From Capsicum annuum (taxonomy: Eukaryota; Streptophyta; Magnoliopsida; Solanales; Solanaceae), in contig NC_061116.1 of the NCBI RefSeq assembly GCF_002878395.1, positions 122,308,191-122,372,190 on the forward strand: a DNA stretch of 64,000 nt, in the 5' to 3' direction. Positions 48,533 to 59,049 of the stretch are shown piece after piece (within the stretch, counting starts at the first letter, position 1; the number at the start of each line of letters is the position of its first letter). Below the pieces are notes generated by a model. The model made no database searches. It saw only the letters and a program-made list of their open reading frames with translations, and was not told where the DNA came from. Position numbers and translations under genes: made by a program.

Positions 48533-50125
48533 TGATGCTGGGTGCATTTATGCATTCTAGTGTCACTATTCTAGTCTTTGTAGCCTTGTTTTGAGGATGA
48601 TTCTATGCTATATGGGTTAATAATGAGATAAAAGTGTATAAAAGTGTTAAAGTATGTATTTATAAGGTTTATAGTGTTTTCTAAACTAGTTGGAACTTCA
48701 AGGAGTCAATTAGAGTTCAATAGAGAAAACTAGTCTTTCTAGCTTGAGCTAGTTCCTTGTCTAGTCTATATTGTTGGATTCTATTGTGTTTTATGTGCTC
48801 CAAATGGTTTTACATGTATTATTTCATGTGGAACAAGTTTTTAGGTGTGTACAAAGTTCAAGTGAGTCAAGGGAAGCGTTGAAACTTCAAGTGAAAGATC
48901 ATGGAAATTAACCTCGTCTAAGCTCTTGTTTTTGATTCATCGTAATGGATAGTTTGTGTTTTTAACTCTAATTCGTGTGGTATTTTATTGTAGGATCCTT
49001 TTTGAGCTTAATACTATGATATATGGATGATATAAAGTCTGAAAAATCATTGGAAAGATACCAAAAGGCAAGGGAGAAAAGGAGGAAGGACCAACACTAA
49101 ACAAAAATGCAGGAAGAAAATTCCAGAAGCAACGTGCAATAAGCATGCGTCACATGCTATATTACAATGGAATAGAGGGTGCATCGTATTCTACATTACA
49201 TCGGAATAGAGGGTTCAACTCATGGTCTACTCCACCCCTGGGCTTTTCACTCCAATTCAATTCCAACACGAATTTTGCTTACCCTTATGCTATAAATACA
49301 TGTTGTATCATATTTTTACAGGCTTTTGGACGTCTTGGAGTAGTTGTGTGGCTTCTCAACACTTATCTTATTTTTTATATCTCTTTACTTTTTTTTACAT
49401 GGTTTGTATCACAATCCAAGGGATTGGATGATGGATATGTCTTGTAAAGGCTAAACTCCCTTTTCGGGGTTAAGGCCAAGATAATAACTAGTTTCATTTT
49501 TAATTAAGCTTGTTGATTTGCTTATCCTTATTGGTTGTTTGTTTATTCTTGTTTCAACTATTTTAAGGATTCTCTACCCATATAATTTATTAATTGTCAA
49601 CCTTGAGAACTCAAATGGGAATAAACAAAGTATGATTTGTATTTCTTTATGAAATAGGGAATTCAAATTAGTATCTAGGTCGGGATGTACTTATATTCCT
49701 TACTTGATTCATATGTAGGATAATACATGTAAAGAATGTAAGTGAACTATTACATCCCCGCTCAACATTGTAGTTGTAAGGATCAACTTAGTTAAAAGAT
49801 TACAGGTTGGGAAACCATAATCATGCAATTAACCCTACAAATCAACAACCAAGCTAAATGATTTAATGAAAGAAGTTCAATAATGTAGTATGGTTGTTCT
49901 TAAGCCTTTACCCTGGGCTTCTATCCATTAATTGTACTAAGTCATTACTTTGCTGCATTAGTTTAGTTTATTTTTAATTCTAAAACTCTATTTAATACTC
50001 TCCTCAATTAGTTAAACTAGAATTGGATAGTTAGCAAATGCAAGTCCTTGAGAGATCGATACTTGGGTTCCCTTGAAGACACTTTACTACTTTGTAAACC
50101 ACGTACACTTGCGTATGCGCTGTCA
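48533..50125 (+). repeat. First LTR of G
   Basis: 1,593 bp, from TGATGCTGGGTGCATTTATG to GCGCTGTCA. It matches 51990-53620 along its length. Two similar segments ending in GGAATAGAGGGT lie at about 49163-49180 and 49200-49213, in a zone of words such as GTGCAT and GCATGCGTCACATGC. Confidence 0.9.
49291..49298 (+). promoter_or_regulatory. TATA box in first LTR of G
   Basis: TATAAATA followed by CATGTTGTATCAT, about 760 bp into the LTR and conserved at 52748-52755. Likely core promoter of G. Confidence 0.6.
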
Positions 50126-50151
50126 TGTTTTTGGCATCGTTGTCGTGGTCT
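50126..50151 (+). other. Primer-binding site of G, first copy
   Basis: TGTTTTTGGCATCGTTGTCG directly follows the LTR; Athila/Tat type, same class as element A. Confidence 0.85.
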
Positions 50152-50253
50152 TATAATTAGGCAACTATCTTATGTTTAGTTTTTCTATATTGAGTTGTAA
50201 ATAGGTTTTGTTTTTTAGTTTCTTTTATTTCTCTTCTTATCACACTTCTTGAC

Positions 50254-51250
50254 ATGGCAGACTAGGATAGATGGTTTTTGAGTCATGACGATTGAATATG
50301 GTCTATTATTTATGGAAATAGTGATCATTTTTAAGATATGTGTGTTGTCAACACTGTTTCAAAAATGTTTCTGAGCTATGATCATAGGCAATACTATATG
50401 AACGCCTACAATCTGCAGCAACAATTTAAATAGCCGCAGGTTCAGAATTTCCAGGCCTTGATTCAAACAAGCAATATGGAAGAAATGCTGAAACAATTTT
50501 TAGATTCTCAAGAACAATTGTCAGCAAATATAAAGAGTATTTTGTCCATTTTAAAGAGTCAGCAAATTTTCATGAGGAACTTAGTGATGCAAGTAGGGCA
50601 AGTGCAACAAGTATATAATACCAGACCTTAAGGTGATTTATTAAGTGACAGTGATAAAGTAATTGAAATCACTTTAAGGAGTGGTATAGACCTCAATAAA
50701 GAACCTCCAAAGACAACTAAGGAGGTAGATCTATAGTTGACTTCCCAACCTATTGAAGACAAAGTGGCTGACAATTCGAGGAAGTCTAAGTACCCAAAAA
50801 CTGAATTTGTTGAAATTGTTAAGGAGTTACCACCACCACCATATGAATTGCAGCCGAACTGTTGTCATCTTTCTCTTGAGACTGAAATTAAGAAGGTGAA
50901 TAAGAGTGAGGGTGTTAAGGATAGTATAATTAGAAGTAGGATTTGTTGTGCTTCACTTGAAGCACTTTTCTACATTATGTTTAGATGATGTCTTTTCTTT
51001 GGAATCATTTAAAATAGTGAAAATGTGCTAAGATGAGGAACAAAAATCCTATATTCTTGATTTTACACCAGATAAGCAATATAAAAACACACCTCACTTT
51101 AAGGCTGAGTGGTTTACCATGTACATTCCATTACTCGATTCCTTAATTTTTGTTTCATCACCCTATGAGCAAGGCAAAAATATAAATGCTAAGTGGGGGG
51201 TGAAATTTATATCCTCAAAGTGGAGGAAAAAGCATGATTAGGTCATGTTG
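50254..51250 (+). pseudogene. Gag-like frame of G, first copy
   Basis: Starts at ATG 50254 (MAD). It reads YDHRQYYMNAYNLQQQF, then NMEEMLKQFLDSQEQLSANI and QQIFMRNLVMQVGQVQQVYN, NTRP and VIEITLRSG, matching the C-terminal gag of Athila elements (LGQL...NTRPQG...AVTLRSGK). An open piece at 50737-50988 continues with VEIVKELPPPPYELQP, the gag/pol border motif. A distinct segment follows (YILDFTPDKQYK, then WFTMYIP) for which I know no family. The N-terminal capsid is absent. Several stops. Confidence 0.75.
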
Positions 51251-51976
51251 CGATACTAAATCAAGCGCTTCTTGGAAGCAACCCAAGATAAGGTATGTTT
51301 TCTTTTTAGTTTTACATAGTTTTTATTTCATTTAGTTTTTTTTTTTTGGTTGAGTCACAGGTTAATGTGAAGTCTGATTACCATAAACCTGAGCTTGAAG
51401 CATGGCAAAAACTGAGTACGGGTTCCCGAGGATCCCATTTAGGCAAAAAGATGCTACTAGCTAGGCCAAGAGGCCTCAGGGTGTATTTCTATCTCTTACC
51501 TTTGAATTCACTTTGGGGACAAAGTAGATTTTTAAGTGTGGGGTGTAAAAATTCCTAAATTTTGGCTCAATTTAATAAAAATTGAGTAATATATTCTTGT
51601 TGGCGCTATTTTTGATTGCATGTTGCAAGTGTTTTGTTTGGTGAGATTGAGTGTAATTTGATTGTTGTACCCCTTATGTTCTAAATTGTATTATTGTGAG
51701 TCATTATGGGTAACTCTCTTATATTGATGAGCACATGTTTGATGATTAGGGGGGATTTGTATGATGTCCTTGATTGAGCAACATGCATGAGTTTGCCACT
51801 AGGTGAGTCAATTCCTAAGGCTAGGATGTTTTGAAGTAGTATTCGTGAGCTTTCAATTATGTAGAAATCATGCTTAGTTTAGTAACTTGCATTCTATGAA
51901 GTCATTGTAGTGATATCTTGAGTGTCTTGTATTTAGTGGAAGTGTAGAGTCTCCGTAGTTGATGATGATTATAGTT
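51251..51976 (+). other. 3' interior of G
   Basis: Begins with CAAGCGCTTCTTGGAAGCAA at 51263-51282, a sequence common downstream of pol in plant Athila/Tat elements, and holds ACTTTGGGGACAAAGTAGAT near 51508 followed by AAGTGTGGGGTG, a typical late-element phrase. The open frame 51346-51558 has no known domain. Confidence 0.65.
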
Positions 51977-51989
51977 AAGTGTGGGGTGG
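51977..51989 (+). other. Polypurine tract of G
   Basis: AAGTGTGGGGTGG abuts the LTR start TGATATTGGG. Confidence 0.75.
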
Positions 51990-53620
51990 TGATATTGGGT
52001 GTATTTAAGCATTCTAGTGTAACTATTCTAGTCTTTTTAGCCTTGTTTTGAGAATGATTCTATTCTATATTGGTTAATAATGAGATAAATGTTTATAAAA
52101 GTGTTAAAGCATCTATTTATAAGGTTTCTAGTGTTTTCCAAAAAAGTTGGTACTTCAAAGAGTCAATTAGAGTTCAATAGAGAAAACAAGTCTTTCTAGC
52201 TTGAGCTAGTTACTTGTCTAGTCTATCATTGTTGGATTCTATTGTATTTAATATGTTCCAAATGGTTTTACATATTTTATTGTATGTGTAAAAAGTTGTT
52301 AGGAGTGTGCAAAGTTCAGATGAGTCAATGGAAGAGTTGAAACTTCAAATGAAAGATCATGGAAATAAACTTCGTGTAATCTCTTGTTTTTATTCATCGT
52401 AATGGATAGTTTGTGTTTGTACCTCTAATTCGTATGGTGTTTTCTTGTAGGATCCTTTGTGAGCTTAATATGATGGTATACGGATGATATAAAGGCTGAA
52501 AAATCATTCAAAAGATACCAAAAGAGAAGGGAGAAAAGGAGGAAGGATCAACACTTAACAAAAATTCGAGACGCAAATTCCAAATGGAGTGTGCTATAAG
52601 TGTGCGGTGCATGCTCTATTCATATAGAAAAGAGGATGCGTCGCATGATCCATTACATAGGAATAGATTGTATGATGCATGGTCTACCTCGCCCCTGGGC
52701 TTTTCTCTCCAATTCGATTCAAACACTGATTTGACTTACCCCTATACTATAAATACATGCTGTATCATGTTTTTACATTCTTTTGGACGTCTTGGACTAG
52801 TTGTGGGGCTTCTCAATACTTCTCATAGGGTTTATATCTCTTTAATTTTTTTTTCTTTCATGGTTTGTATCATCAATCCAAGGGATTAAATGATGGATAT
52901 ATCCATTAAAGGATAAAACTCCCTTTCCGAGGTTAATGCCAAAATCATGACTACTTTCATTTTGAATTAAGTGTGTAGTTTTTCTTATCATCATTGGTTG
53001 TTTCTTTATTCTTGTTTTAACTATTCTAAGGATTATGTACCATTAGAATTCAACAATTTTCAACCTTGTGTACTCGGGAGAGGCAATAGGACGATAGAAC
53101 ATGGGAATAAACAAAGTATGATTTGTATTTCATTATGAAATATGAAATTCATATTAGTATCTAGGACAGGGGTGTACTTAGATTCCTTACTTGATTCATA
53201 TGTAGGATGATATTTCTAAAGAACGTAACTTAACTATTACATCCCCGCTCAACGTTGTCGTTGTAAGGTTAAACTTAGGTAAAGGATTAGAGGTTGGGAG
53301 ACCATAATTATGCAATTAACTCTACGAATAAACAACTAAGATAAGAGATTTAATAAAAGAAGTTCAATAACGTAGTATGATTATTATTAACCTTTAATCT
53401 TGGGATTCTATCCATTGATTGTCCTAAGTCATTACTTTACTGCATTAGTTTAGATTATTTTCAATTATAAATCTCTATTTTCTACTCTCCTCAATTGGTT
53501 AAACTAGAATTGGATACTCGATGAATGCAAGTCCCTGAAAGATCGATACTTGGGATTCCTTGAAGGCACCTTACTACTTGGTAGACCACGTACACTTGCG
53601 TGTGCACTTGGGCGCTGTCA
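51990..53620 (+). repeat. Second LTR of G
   Basis: 1,631 bp, from TGATATTGGGTGTATTTAAG to GGGCGCTGTCA. It has a segment reading GTGTACTCGGGAGAGG near 53063 with flanking bases that the first LTR lacks. The frame at 52584-52889 parallels one at 49145-49447 and is LTR sequence. Confidence 0.9.
52748..52755 (+). promoter_or_regulatory. TATA box in second LTR of G
   Basis: TATAAATA followed by CATGCTGTATCATG, at the same place as in the first LTR. Confidence 0.6.
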
Positions 53621-53645
53621 TGTTTTTGGCACCGTTGTCGGGGAC
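53621..53645 (+). other. Primer-binding site of G, second copy
   Basis: TGTTTTTGGCACCGTTGTCG follows the LTR; nearer to the family consensus than the first copy. Confidence 0.85.
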
Positions 53646-53757
53646 TTGTAACTAGGAAACTTTTTTTTTAAGTTTTTGTATATTGAATTGTAAATAGTTT
53701 TTGTTTTTTAGTTTCTTTTTATTTTCTTTTATTTTCCTTTTTATCATACTTCTTGAC

Positions 53758-54728
53758 ATGGAAGACTGGGATAGATGATTTTCGAGTGATGATGATTCTA
53801 TATGGTCTATGGTTTTTGGTAATAGTGGTCATTCTGAAGAAATGTGTGCTGTCAAATCTAATTTGGTTATGTTTGTGGGCTATGATCAAAGGCAATACTA
53901 TGTAAACTCCTACAATCAGCAACAACAGTTTCAATAGCCACAGGTTCTGAATTGCCAGGCCCCAATTGAAAAGACCAATATGGAAGAAATGATGAAACAA
54001 CTTCTAGCTAATCAAGCACAATTATAAGAAGATATAAAGAGTAATGTATCCATTTTAGAGCGTCAGCAAATTTTCATAAGGAACTTGGTGATGCAGGTAG
54101 GGCAAGGGCAATAGGTATATATAACTAGCCTCAAGGTGGTTTGTCAAGTGACAATGAACAAGTAATTGAAATCACTTTGAGAAGTCATACAAAGATCAAT
54201 AAAGAACCTCAAATGAAAACTAAGGAGGTAGATGCAGGATTGACATCCCAACCTATTGAAGACAAAGTTGCTGACAAATTGAGGAAGTTTGAGTACTCAG
54301 AAATTGAAATTGTTGAAATTGTCAAGGAGATGCCACCACCGCCATATGAATCATAGCCACTCAGTTGTCATCTTTCTCTTGAGACTGAAATTGAGAAGCT
54401 GAATAAGAGTAAGGATATTGAGGATAGTGTAAATTTATAAGTAGGATTTGTTGGGCCTCACTCAAAGCACTTTTCTATATTATGTTTAGATGATGTCTCA
54501 TTTATAGAATCATTTAAAATATTGGAAGATTGTGAAGATGAGGTACAAGAATCCTATATTCTTGATTTTACACCAGATAAGCAATATAAAATCACAACTC
54601 ACTTTAAGGACGAGTGGTTCACCTTTCATATTTTATTACTTGGTTCTTTAATTATTGTACCACCACCCTATGAGCGAGGCAAAATGATGGATGCTACGTT
54701 GGGGGTGAAATTTATACCATCAAGGTAG
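53758..54728 (+). pseudogene. Gag-like frame of G, second copy
   Basis: Starts at ATG 53758 (MEDWDR then stop). Parallel to 50254-51250: NMEEMMKQLLANQAQL, QVIEITLRSHTKINKEPQ, then open pieces 54141-54356 (ending EIVKEMPPPPYES) and 54522-54728 (ESYILDFTPDKQYKITTHF, DEWFTFHILLLGSLIIVPP). The unknown block is more intact here than in the first copy. Both copies share the same internal structure, so the loss of pol predates their separation. Confidence 0.75.
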
Positions 54729-54930
54729 AGGAAAAAGCATGATTAGGTCATGCCGCTACACTAAATCATGCATTTCTTGGGAGGAAACCCAAGCTAAGGT
54801 ATGTTTTCTATTTAGTTTTACATAGTTTTTATTTCACATAGTTTTGTTTTTAGTTGAGTCACTTGTTAATGGGAAGTCTGAGTACCATAAACCTGAGCTT
54901 GAAGCACGGTGAAAACTGAGTGTGGGGTTC
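54729..54930 (+). other. Truncated 3' interior of second G copy
   Basis: Matches 51230-51430 (GGTATGTTTTC, GAGCTTGAAGCA) and then stops at a short tandem repeat. No second polypurine tract or third LTR follows. Confidence 0.7.
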
Positions 54931-54993
54931 TGCGTATCCTATTTATGCAATTCACTACTGCATATCCCATTTATGTAATTCACTTCTGTGTAT
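54931..54993. repeat. 28-bp tandem repeat at G/F' junction
   Basis: Two full units (54931-54958, 54959-54986) and a short third, based on TGCATATCCCATTTATG. The repeat lies exactly where G homology ends and F' gag begins, consistent with filler DNA made during break repair. Confidence 0.8.
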
Positions 54994-55990
54994 CTGAGTT
55001 TAGAGCTGTATTCACTACTCTGGCTTACTCTGTAGTAGCTAATAATAATCAACAGGAGGCTATCCCAGCTAATCCAGTGGATAATTTAGCTGCAGCTAGG
55101 ATTTGGGACTTTACTCGAATGATTCCCTCTTAATTTTTAAGATGCAAGTCGGATGAAGATCTACAAGAGTACCTTAACATAGTTCAGAAAGTAATAGACA
55201 TTATGGGTGTGACTTCTAATGAGAGGGCAGAGTTAGCTTTTTACTAGTTGTAGGATGTAGCTCACATCTGGTATAAGTAGTGGAAGGGGGATAGAAACAT
55301 AAATGCAGGGACTGTTGAATGGAAGGAGTTTGCTATAGACCCTTCAAACAAAGTGTTCCCTTTAGAGTTGGGGAAAGATAAGGCGCTGGAGATTATTAAT
55401 TTAAAGCAGGGTAATATGAGTGTAAAGGAGTATTCACATAAGTTTACTCAGTTGGCGAGGTATGCTCCTCATGTGTTGTCTAATAACAGGTATAGAGTAA
55501 GTTTGTCTCTAGTGTATATGATACTGTGGTTAAGAAGTGTAGGACCAAAATATTAATTAAGGAGATGGACTTGTCTAGGCCTATGGTCCATGCTCAAAAG
55601 ATTGAGGAGGAGAGGTTTAAGGAGAAAGAAAGAGAGAATAAGAGGGATAGGACATGTAGTTTCAACTTTGATTATACAATCCCATCAGAAATCTTCTGCC
55701 CCAGCTCCATCAGAATTCTTCTGCTCCAGCTCCATAAAAAATCTTCTGCCCTAGCTCCGTCTTCATCTAGAGCTCCAGTGACAAGGTTCATAAATGATAG
55801 TCAGGATAGGGCGCTGGGCTCTAAGACTCAGGGTAGTGTGCCATACTAATCAACTTTGCCAGAAATATGGTAGAAATCATCATGGTATATGTAGGGCTGG
55901 AAATGATGTGTGTTTTGGATATAGCAATCCAGGCCACAAGATTAAGAAGTGTCTAACAAGTATGTGGAAAGGTAAGAATAATCGCTAGCT
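54994..55990 (+). pseudogene. Gag of F', 5' truncated
   Basis: Starts inside gag at EFRAVFTTLAYSV (compare 28013). The open piece at 55353-55556 holds FPLELGKDKALEIINLKQGN and YSHKFTQLARYAP. It is less damaged here than in F. The zinc knuckle at 55911-55952 reads CFGYSNPGHKIKKC: the second Cys of CCHC is Tyr. Confidence 0.85.
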
Positions 55991-56039
55991 GGTTCAGGCT
56001 AAATCTTCTGTAGCACCAATAGGTCTTCCAACTTAGCAG

Positions 56040-56640
56040 GGCACCATTTTGAGTGCCACCAGCAGTCAACGATAGAATAGATTGTATTCCCTTCAGTGCC
56101 TTCATGATTAGGAAAGTTCTCCTAATGTGGTTATGGATACGTTACAGATCTTTCTTTTACATGTTTATGCTTTGTTAGATCCCAGGGCTTCATTTTCTTT
56201 TGTAACCCCTTATAGAGCTGTCAATTTTGGAATCATTCCCAAAACCTTACTATAATCCTTCTCAATGTCTACCCCAATAGGTGTCTCTATTACAGCTAGG
56301 TAGGTTTACAGGAACTGTTCGATCACAATATGCCAGAAAGTTGCTTCAGTTGATCTTGTGGAGTTAGAGATAACTGATTTTGATGTCATTCTCATCATGG
56401 ATTGGCTCCACTCATGGTATGATTCAATTGACTGTAGAAACAGAGTCATTTAGTTTTTGTTTCTAGATGAACTAGCTATTAAATTAAAGGGTAGTACTTC
56501 AACGCTCAGGTGTCAGCTTGTTTAGTTCCTTAGAGTGAGAAAAATGATATACAAAGGATGTGTTTACCATTTTGTTTGAGTTAAAGACTAATTTTGAAAC
56601 TCCCAATCTCGAGTCAGTTTCAGTAGCGAGGTAGTTTCCA
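56040..56640 (+). pseudogene. Protease of F'
   Basis: Reads YALLDPRASFSFVTPYRA at about 56167-56220, with the same Gly-to-Arg change in the active-site motif as F, then ITDFDVILIMDWL. Stops interrupt the frame. Confidence 0.75.
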
Positions 56641-57330
56641 GATGTGTTCCCTTAAGATCTTCTTGGAGTTCCTCCTAAAAGGGAATTAACTTTGTAATAG
56701 ACCTTCTTCCAGATACCCAGCCTATCTCCATTCCAACATACAAAACGTCTCCAACCGAACTTAGGGAATTGAAAGAACATTTAAAGATATACTATATAAT
56801 GTATTCTTCAGGCTCTAGTCCTTTTTGTACATAAAAAAGATAGTTCTCTCAGAATGTGCAATGATTACCATCAGTTAAACAAAGTCACCATAAAAAATAA
56901 GTATCCACTCTATAGAATTGATGACTTATTTTACCAACTTTAGGGTGCCAATTACTTCTCCAAGATGGACCTCAGATCCGGCTATTATCAACTTAGATTT
57001 AGAGAGTGTGACATTCAAAAAATAGCTTTCAAAACCCAATATGGTCACTTTGAAATTCTAGTCATGTTCTTTGGACTAACGAATGCCCTAATAACTTTCA
57101 TGGATTTGATGAACCAAGTGTTAAAGAAGTACATGGACATGTTCATCATACTTTACATTGATGATATTTTTGTCTAATGTTGTAGTGAAAATGACAATAC
57201 AAACTACTTCAGAATTGTATTACAGACTCTTAGAGCCAATCAGTTGTTCACCAAATTCAGTAAGTGCAAATTTTGGCTAAGATCAGTAGCTTTCCTTGGC
57301 CATATTATTTTTGGTCACCCGGGAAAGGCT
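56640..57330 (+). pseudogene. Reverse transcriptase of F'
   Basis: One open piece at 56965-57177: [55 protein letters not shown] and the catalytic loop YIDDIFV at 57154-57174, followed by a stop. FTKFSKCKFWLRSVAFLGHI comes next in a new frame. More readable than the same region of F. Confidence 0.88.
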
Positions 57331-57560
57331 AATGTAGTAGAAGATTCCCTTATTAGATTGTCTATGGATAGTGTTGTTCATGTTGAGGATGATAAAAAAA
57401 AGTTAGTCGGGGAAGTTCATCATCTGTCTAGACTATGTGTTTATTTGGTTGATTCAACTGAGGGTAGTGTATGGGTTTAGAATAGTTTGGAATTATTTTT
57501 AGTTGCCAAAATGAAAGAAAAGCAAGATAGGGATCCCAAACTAGTTAAGTTGAAAGAGTC
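57330..57560 (+). pseudogene. RNase H remnant and tether of F'
   Basis: GHPGKANVVEDSLIRLSMDS fuses RT (GHIIFG) directly to the last RNase H block, because about 574 bp are missing relative to F (30348-30921). The linker VHHLSRLCVYLVDSTEG follows. Confidence 0.85.
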
Positions 57561-57589
57561 AGCCAGAGATCAGAAAGTAGAGGCTTTCT

Positions 57590-58420
57590 CCCAAGGGGGA
57601 TATGATGTGTTGCGATGTTAGGATAGGTTGTGTGTGTCCTGAGTAGATGGGTTGAGGAACAGAATCCTTGCAGAAGTGTATCGTGCACGTTACTCTATTC
57701 ACCCAGGGGCCACTAAGATGTACCATGATTTGCAGGAGATCTATTGGTGGAGTGGTATGATAAAGGGATATTGCAGAGTTTATTGCCAAGTTCTCCATTT
57801 GTCAGCAGGTTAAGGTTGACCACCAAAGTCGTACTGGCACTATTCAGGAGTTTAGCATCCCCACTTGGAAGTGGGGAAGACGCGAACATGGATTTTGTAA
57901 TATAACTGCCCCATTTGCATCGTCAGCATTACTCGATTTGGGTTATTATAAATAGAATAACCAAATCAGCTCATTTCTTTCTAGTCCATACTTCTTATTC
58001 AGCTGAGGACTATGCCAAATTTTATCTCAAAGAGTTGGTTAGGTTGCATAGAGTCTTATTTTCTAATATCTCAGATAGAGGTACTCAGTTGACCTCTCAC
58101 TTTTGGAAAGTGTTACAGGAGGGTAATCATACCCAAATTCATCTAAGTACAACCTTTTAACCTCAAATAGATGGTCAGGTAGAGAGGACCATTCATACCT
58201 TAAGGACACCTTGAGCGCATGTGTTATAGTCTTTAAGGGTAGTTAGGATGATCATATGCCTTTGATCGAGTTTGCCTAAAATAAAAGTTATCATTCAAGT
58301 ATTTAGGTGGCTCCATTTGTGGCTCTCTATAAGAGGAGATATATATCTCCTACTATTTTTTTTGAGGTGGGTGAGACTGCATTGATAGGGCCTGATTTAG
58401 TGCTTGATGAATTAGATATA
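57590..58420 (+). pseudogene. Integrase of F'
   Basis: RYSIHPGATKMYHDLQEIYW near 57690-57750 (zinc-binding part), then RITKSAHFFLVHTSYSAEDY and NISDRGTQLTSHFWKVLQEG in the open piece 57915-58160, with the second catalytic Asp. Later parts are broken by stops. Confidence 0.87.
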
Positions 58421-58599
58421 GTTCAGTTGTCCAGGGAGAGGCTTAGGATAGCTCAAAGCCATTAGAAATCCTATGTAAATGTGAGAAGAAGAGATCTTGA
58501 GTTTTATTTTAGCGACATAAACTATTTGAAAATCTCTTCCATTAAGGGAGTGAAGAGATTTGGACAGAAGGGGAAACTCAGTCCTTGATATGTTGGCCC

Positions 58600-58925
58600 T
58601 TACAGGATCTTGTGTTGTTATGGAAAAGTAGCGTATGAGCTTGAGTTTCCCAGAGATTTGGCATCCGTTCACCCAGTATTCCATGCTTTTTTATTAAAGA
58701 AGTGTATTGGTGATCCAACTGTAGTTGTTCCTTTAGAAATTACAGATGTTCAGGATAGCCTTTCTTATGAAGAAATCCTAGTCAAGGTCCTAGATCATCA
58801 GATTCGTAGACTAAGAAACAAAGAAGTTTGCTTGGTCAAAGTTCTTAGGCAGAACCAGTCTTTTGAGTGAGCCATTAGGAAAGCAGATGCAGACATGCAA
58901 ACCAAGTGCCCACATCTCTTCTCAA
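58600..58925 (+). pseudogene. Integrase tail with chromodomain-like end, F'
   Basis: Open at 58610-58870: YGKVAYELEFPRDLASVHPV, HAFLLKKCIGDPTVVVPLEI, DSLSYEEILVKVLDHQIRRL and VKVLRQNQSFE, then a stop, with ADADMQTKCPHLF in the remaining sequence. The most intact chromodomain-type tail in the window. Confidence 0.87.
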
Positions 58926-59049
58926 CTTAAAGTAACAGTTCTCCTTAGATTTTCTCTTTTAAATTATAAATTTCATCCATGTAATAATCTTTATATTATT
59001 GCAAACATTCACAAATTAGTTTAGTTATACATCATATTTAGTCTCAGTC

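Larger units (their letters stand above)
48533..54930 (+). mobile_element. Athila-related gag-only elements G, tandem shared LTR
   Basis: Plus-strand array: LTR 48533-50125, interior 50126-51989, LTR 51990-53620, second interior 53621-54930 (cut short). Each LTR ends TGTCA and is followed by the Athila/Tat primer signature TTTTTGGCA(C/T)CGTTGTCG. Each interior carries a gag C-terminal-like frame and the late-element motif CTTCTTGGAAGCAACCCAAG but no protease, RT or integrase. The arrangement is expected after unequal recombination between tandem or LTR-sharing copies. Confidence 0.85.
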
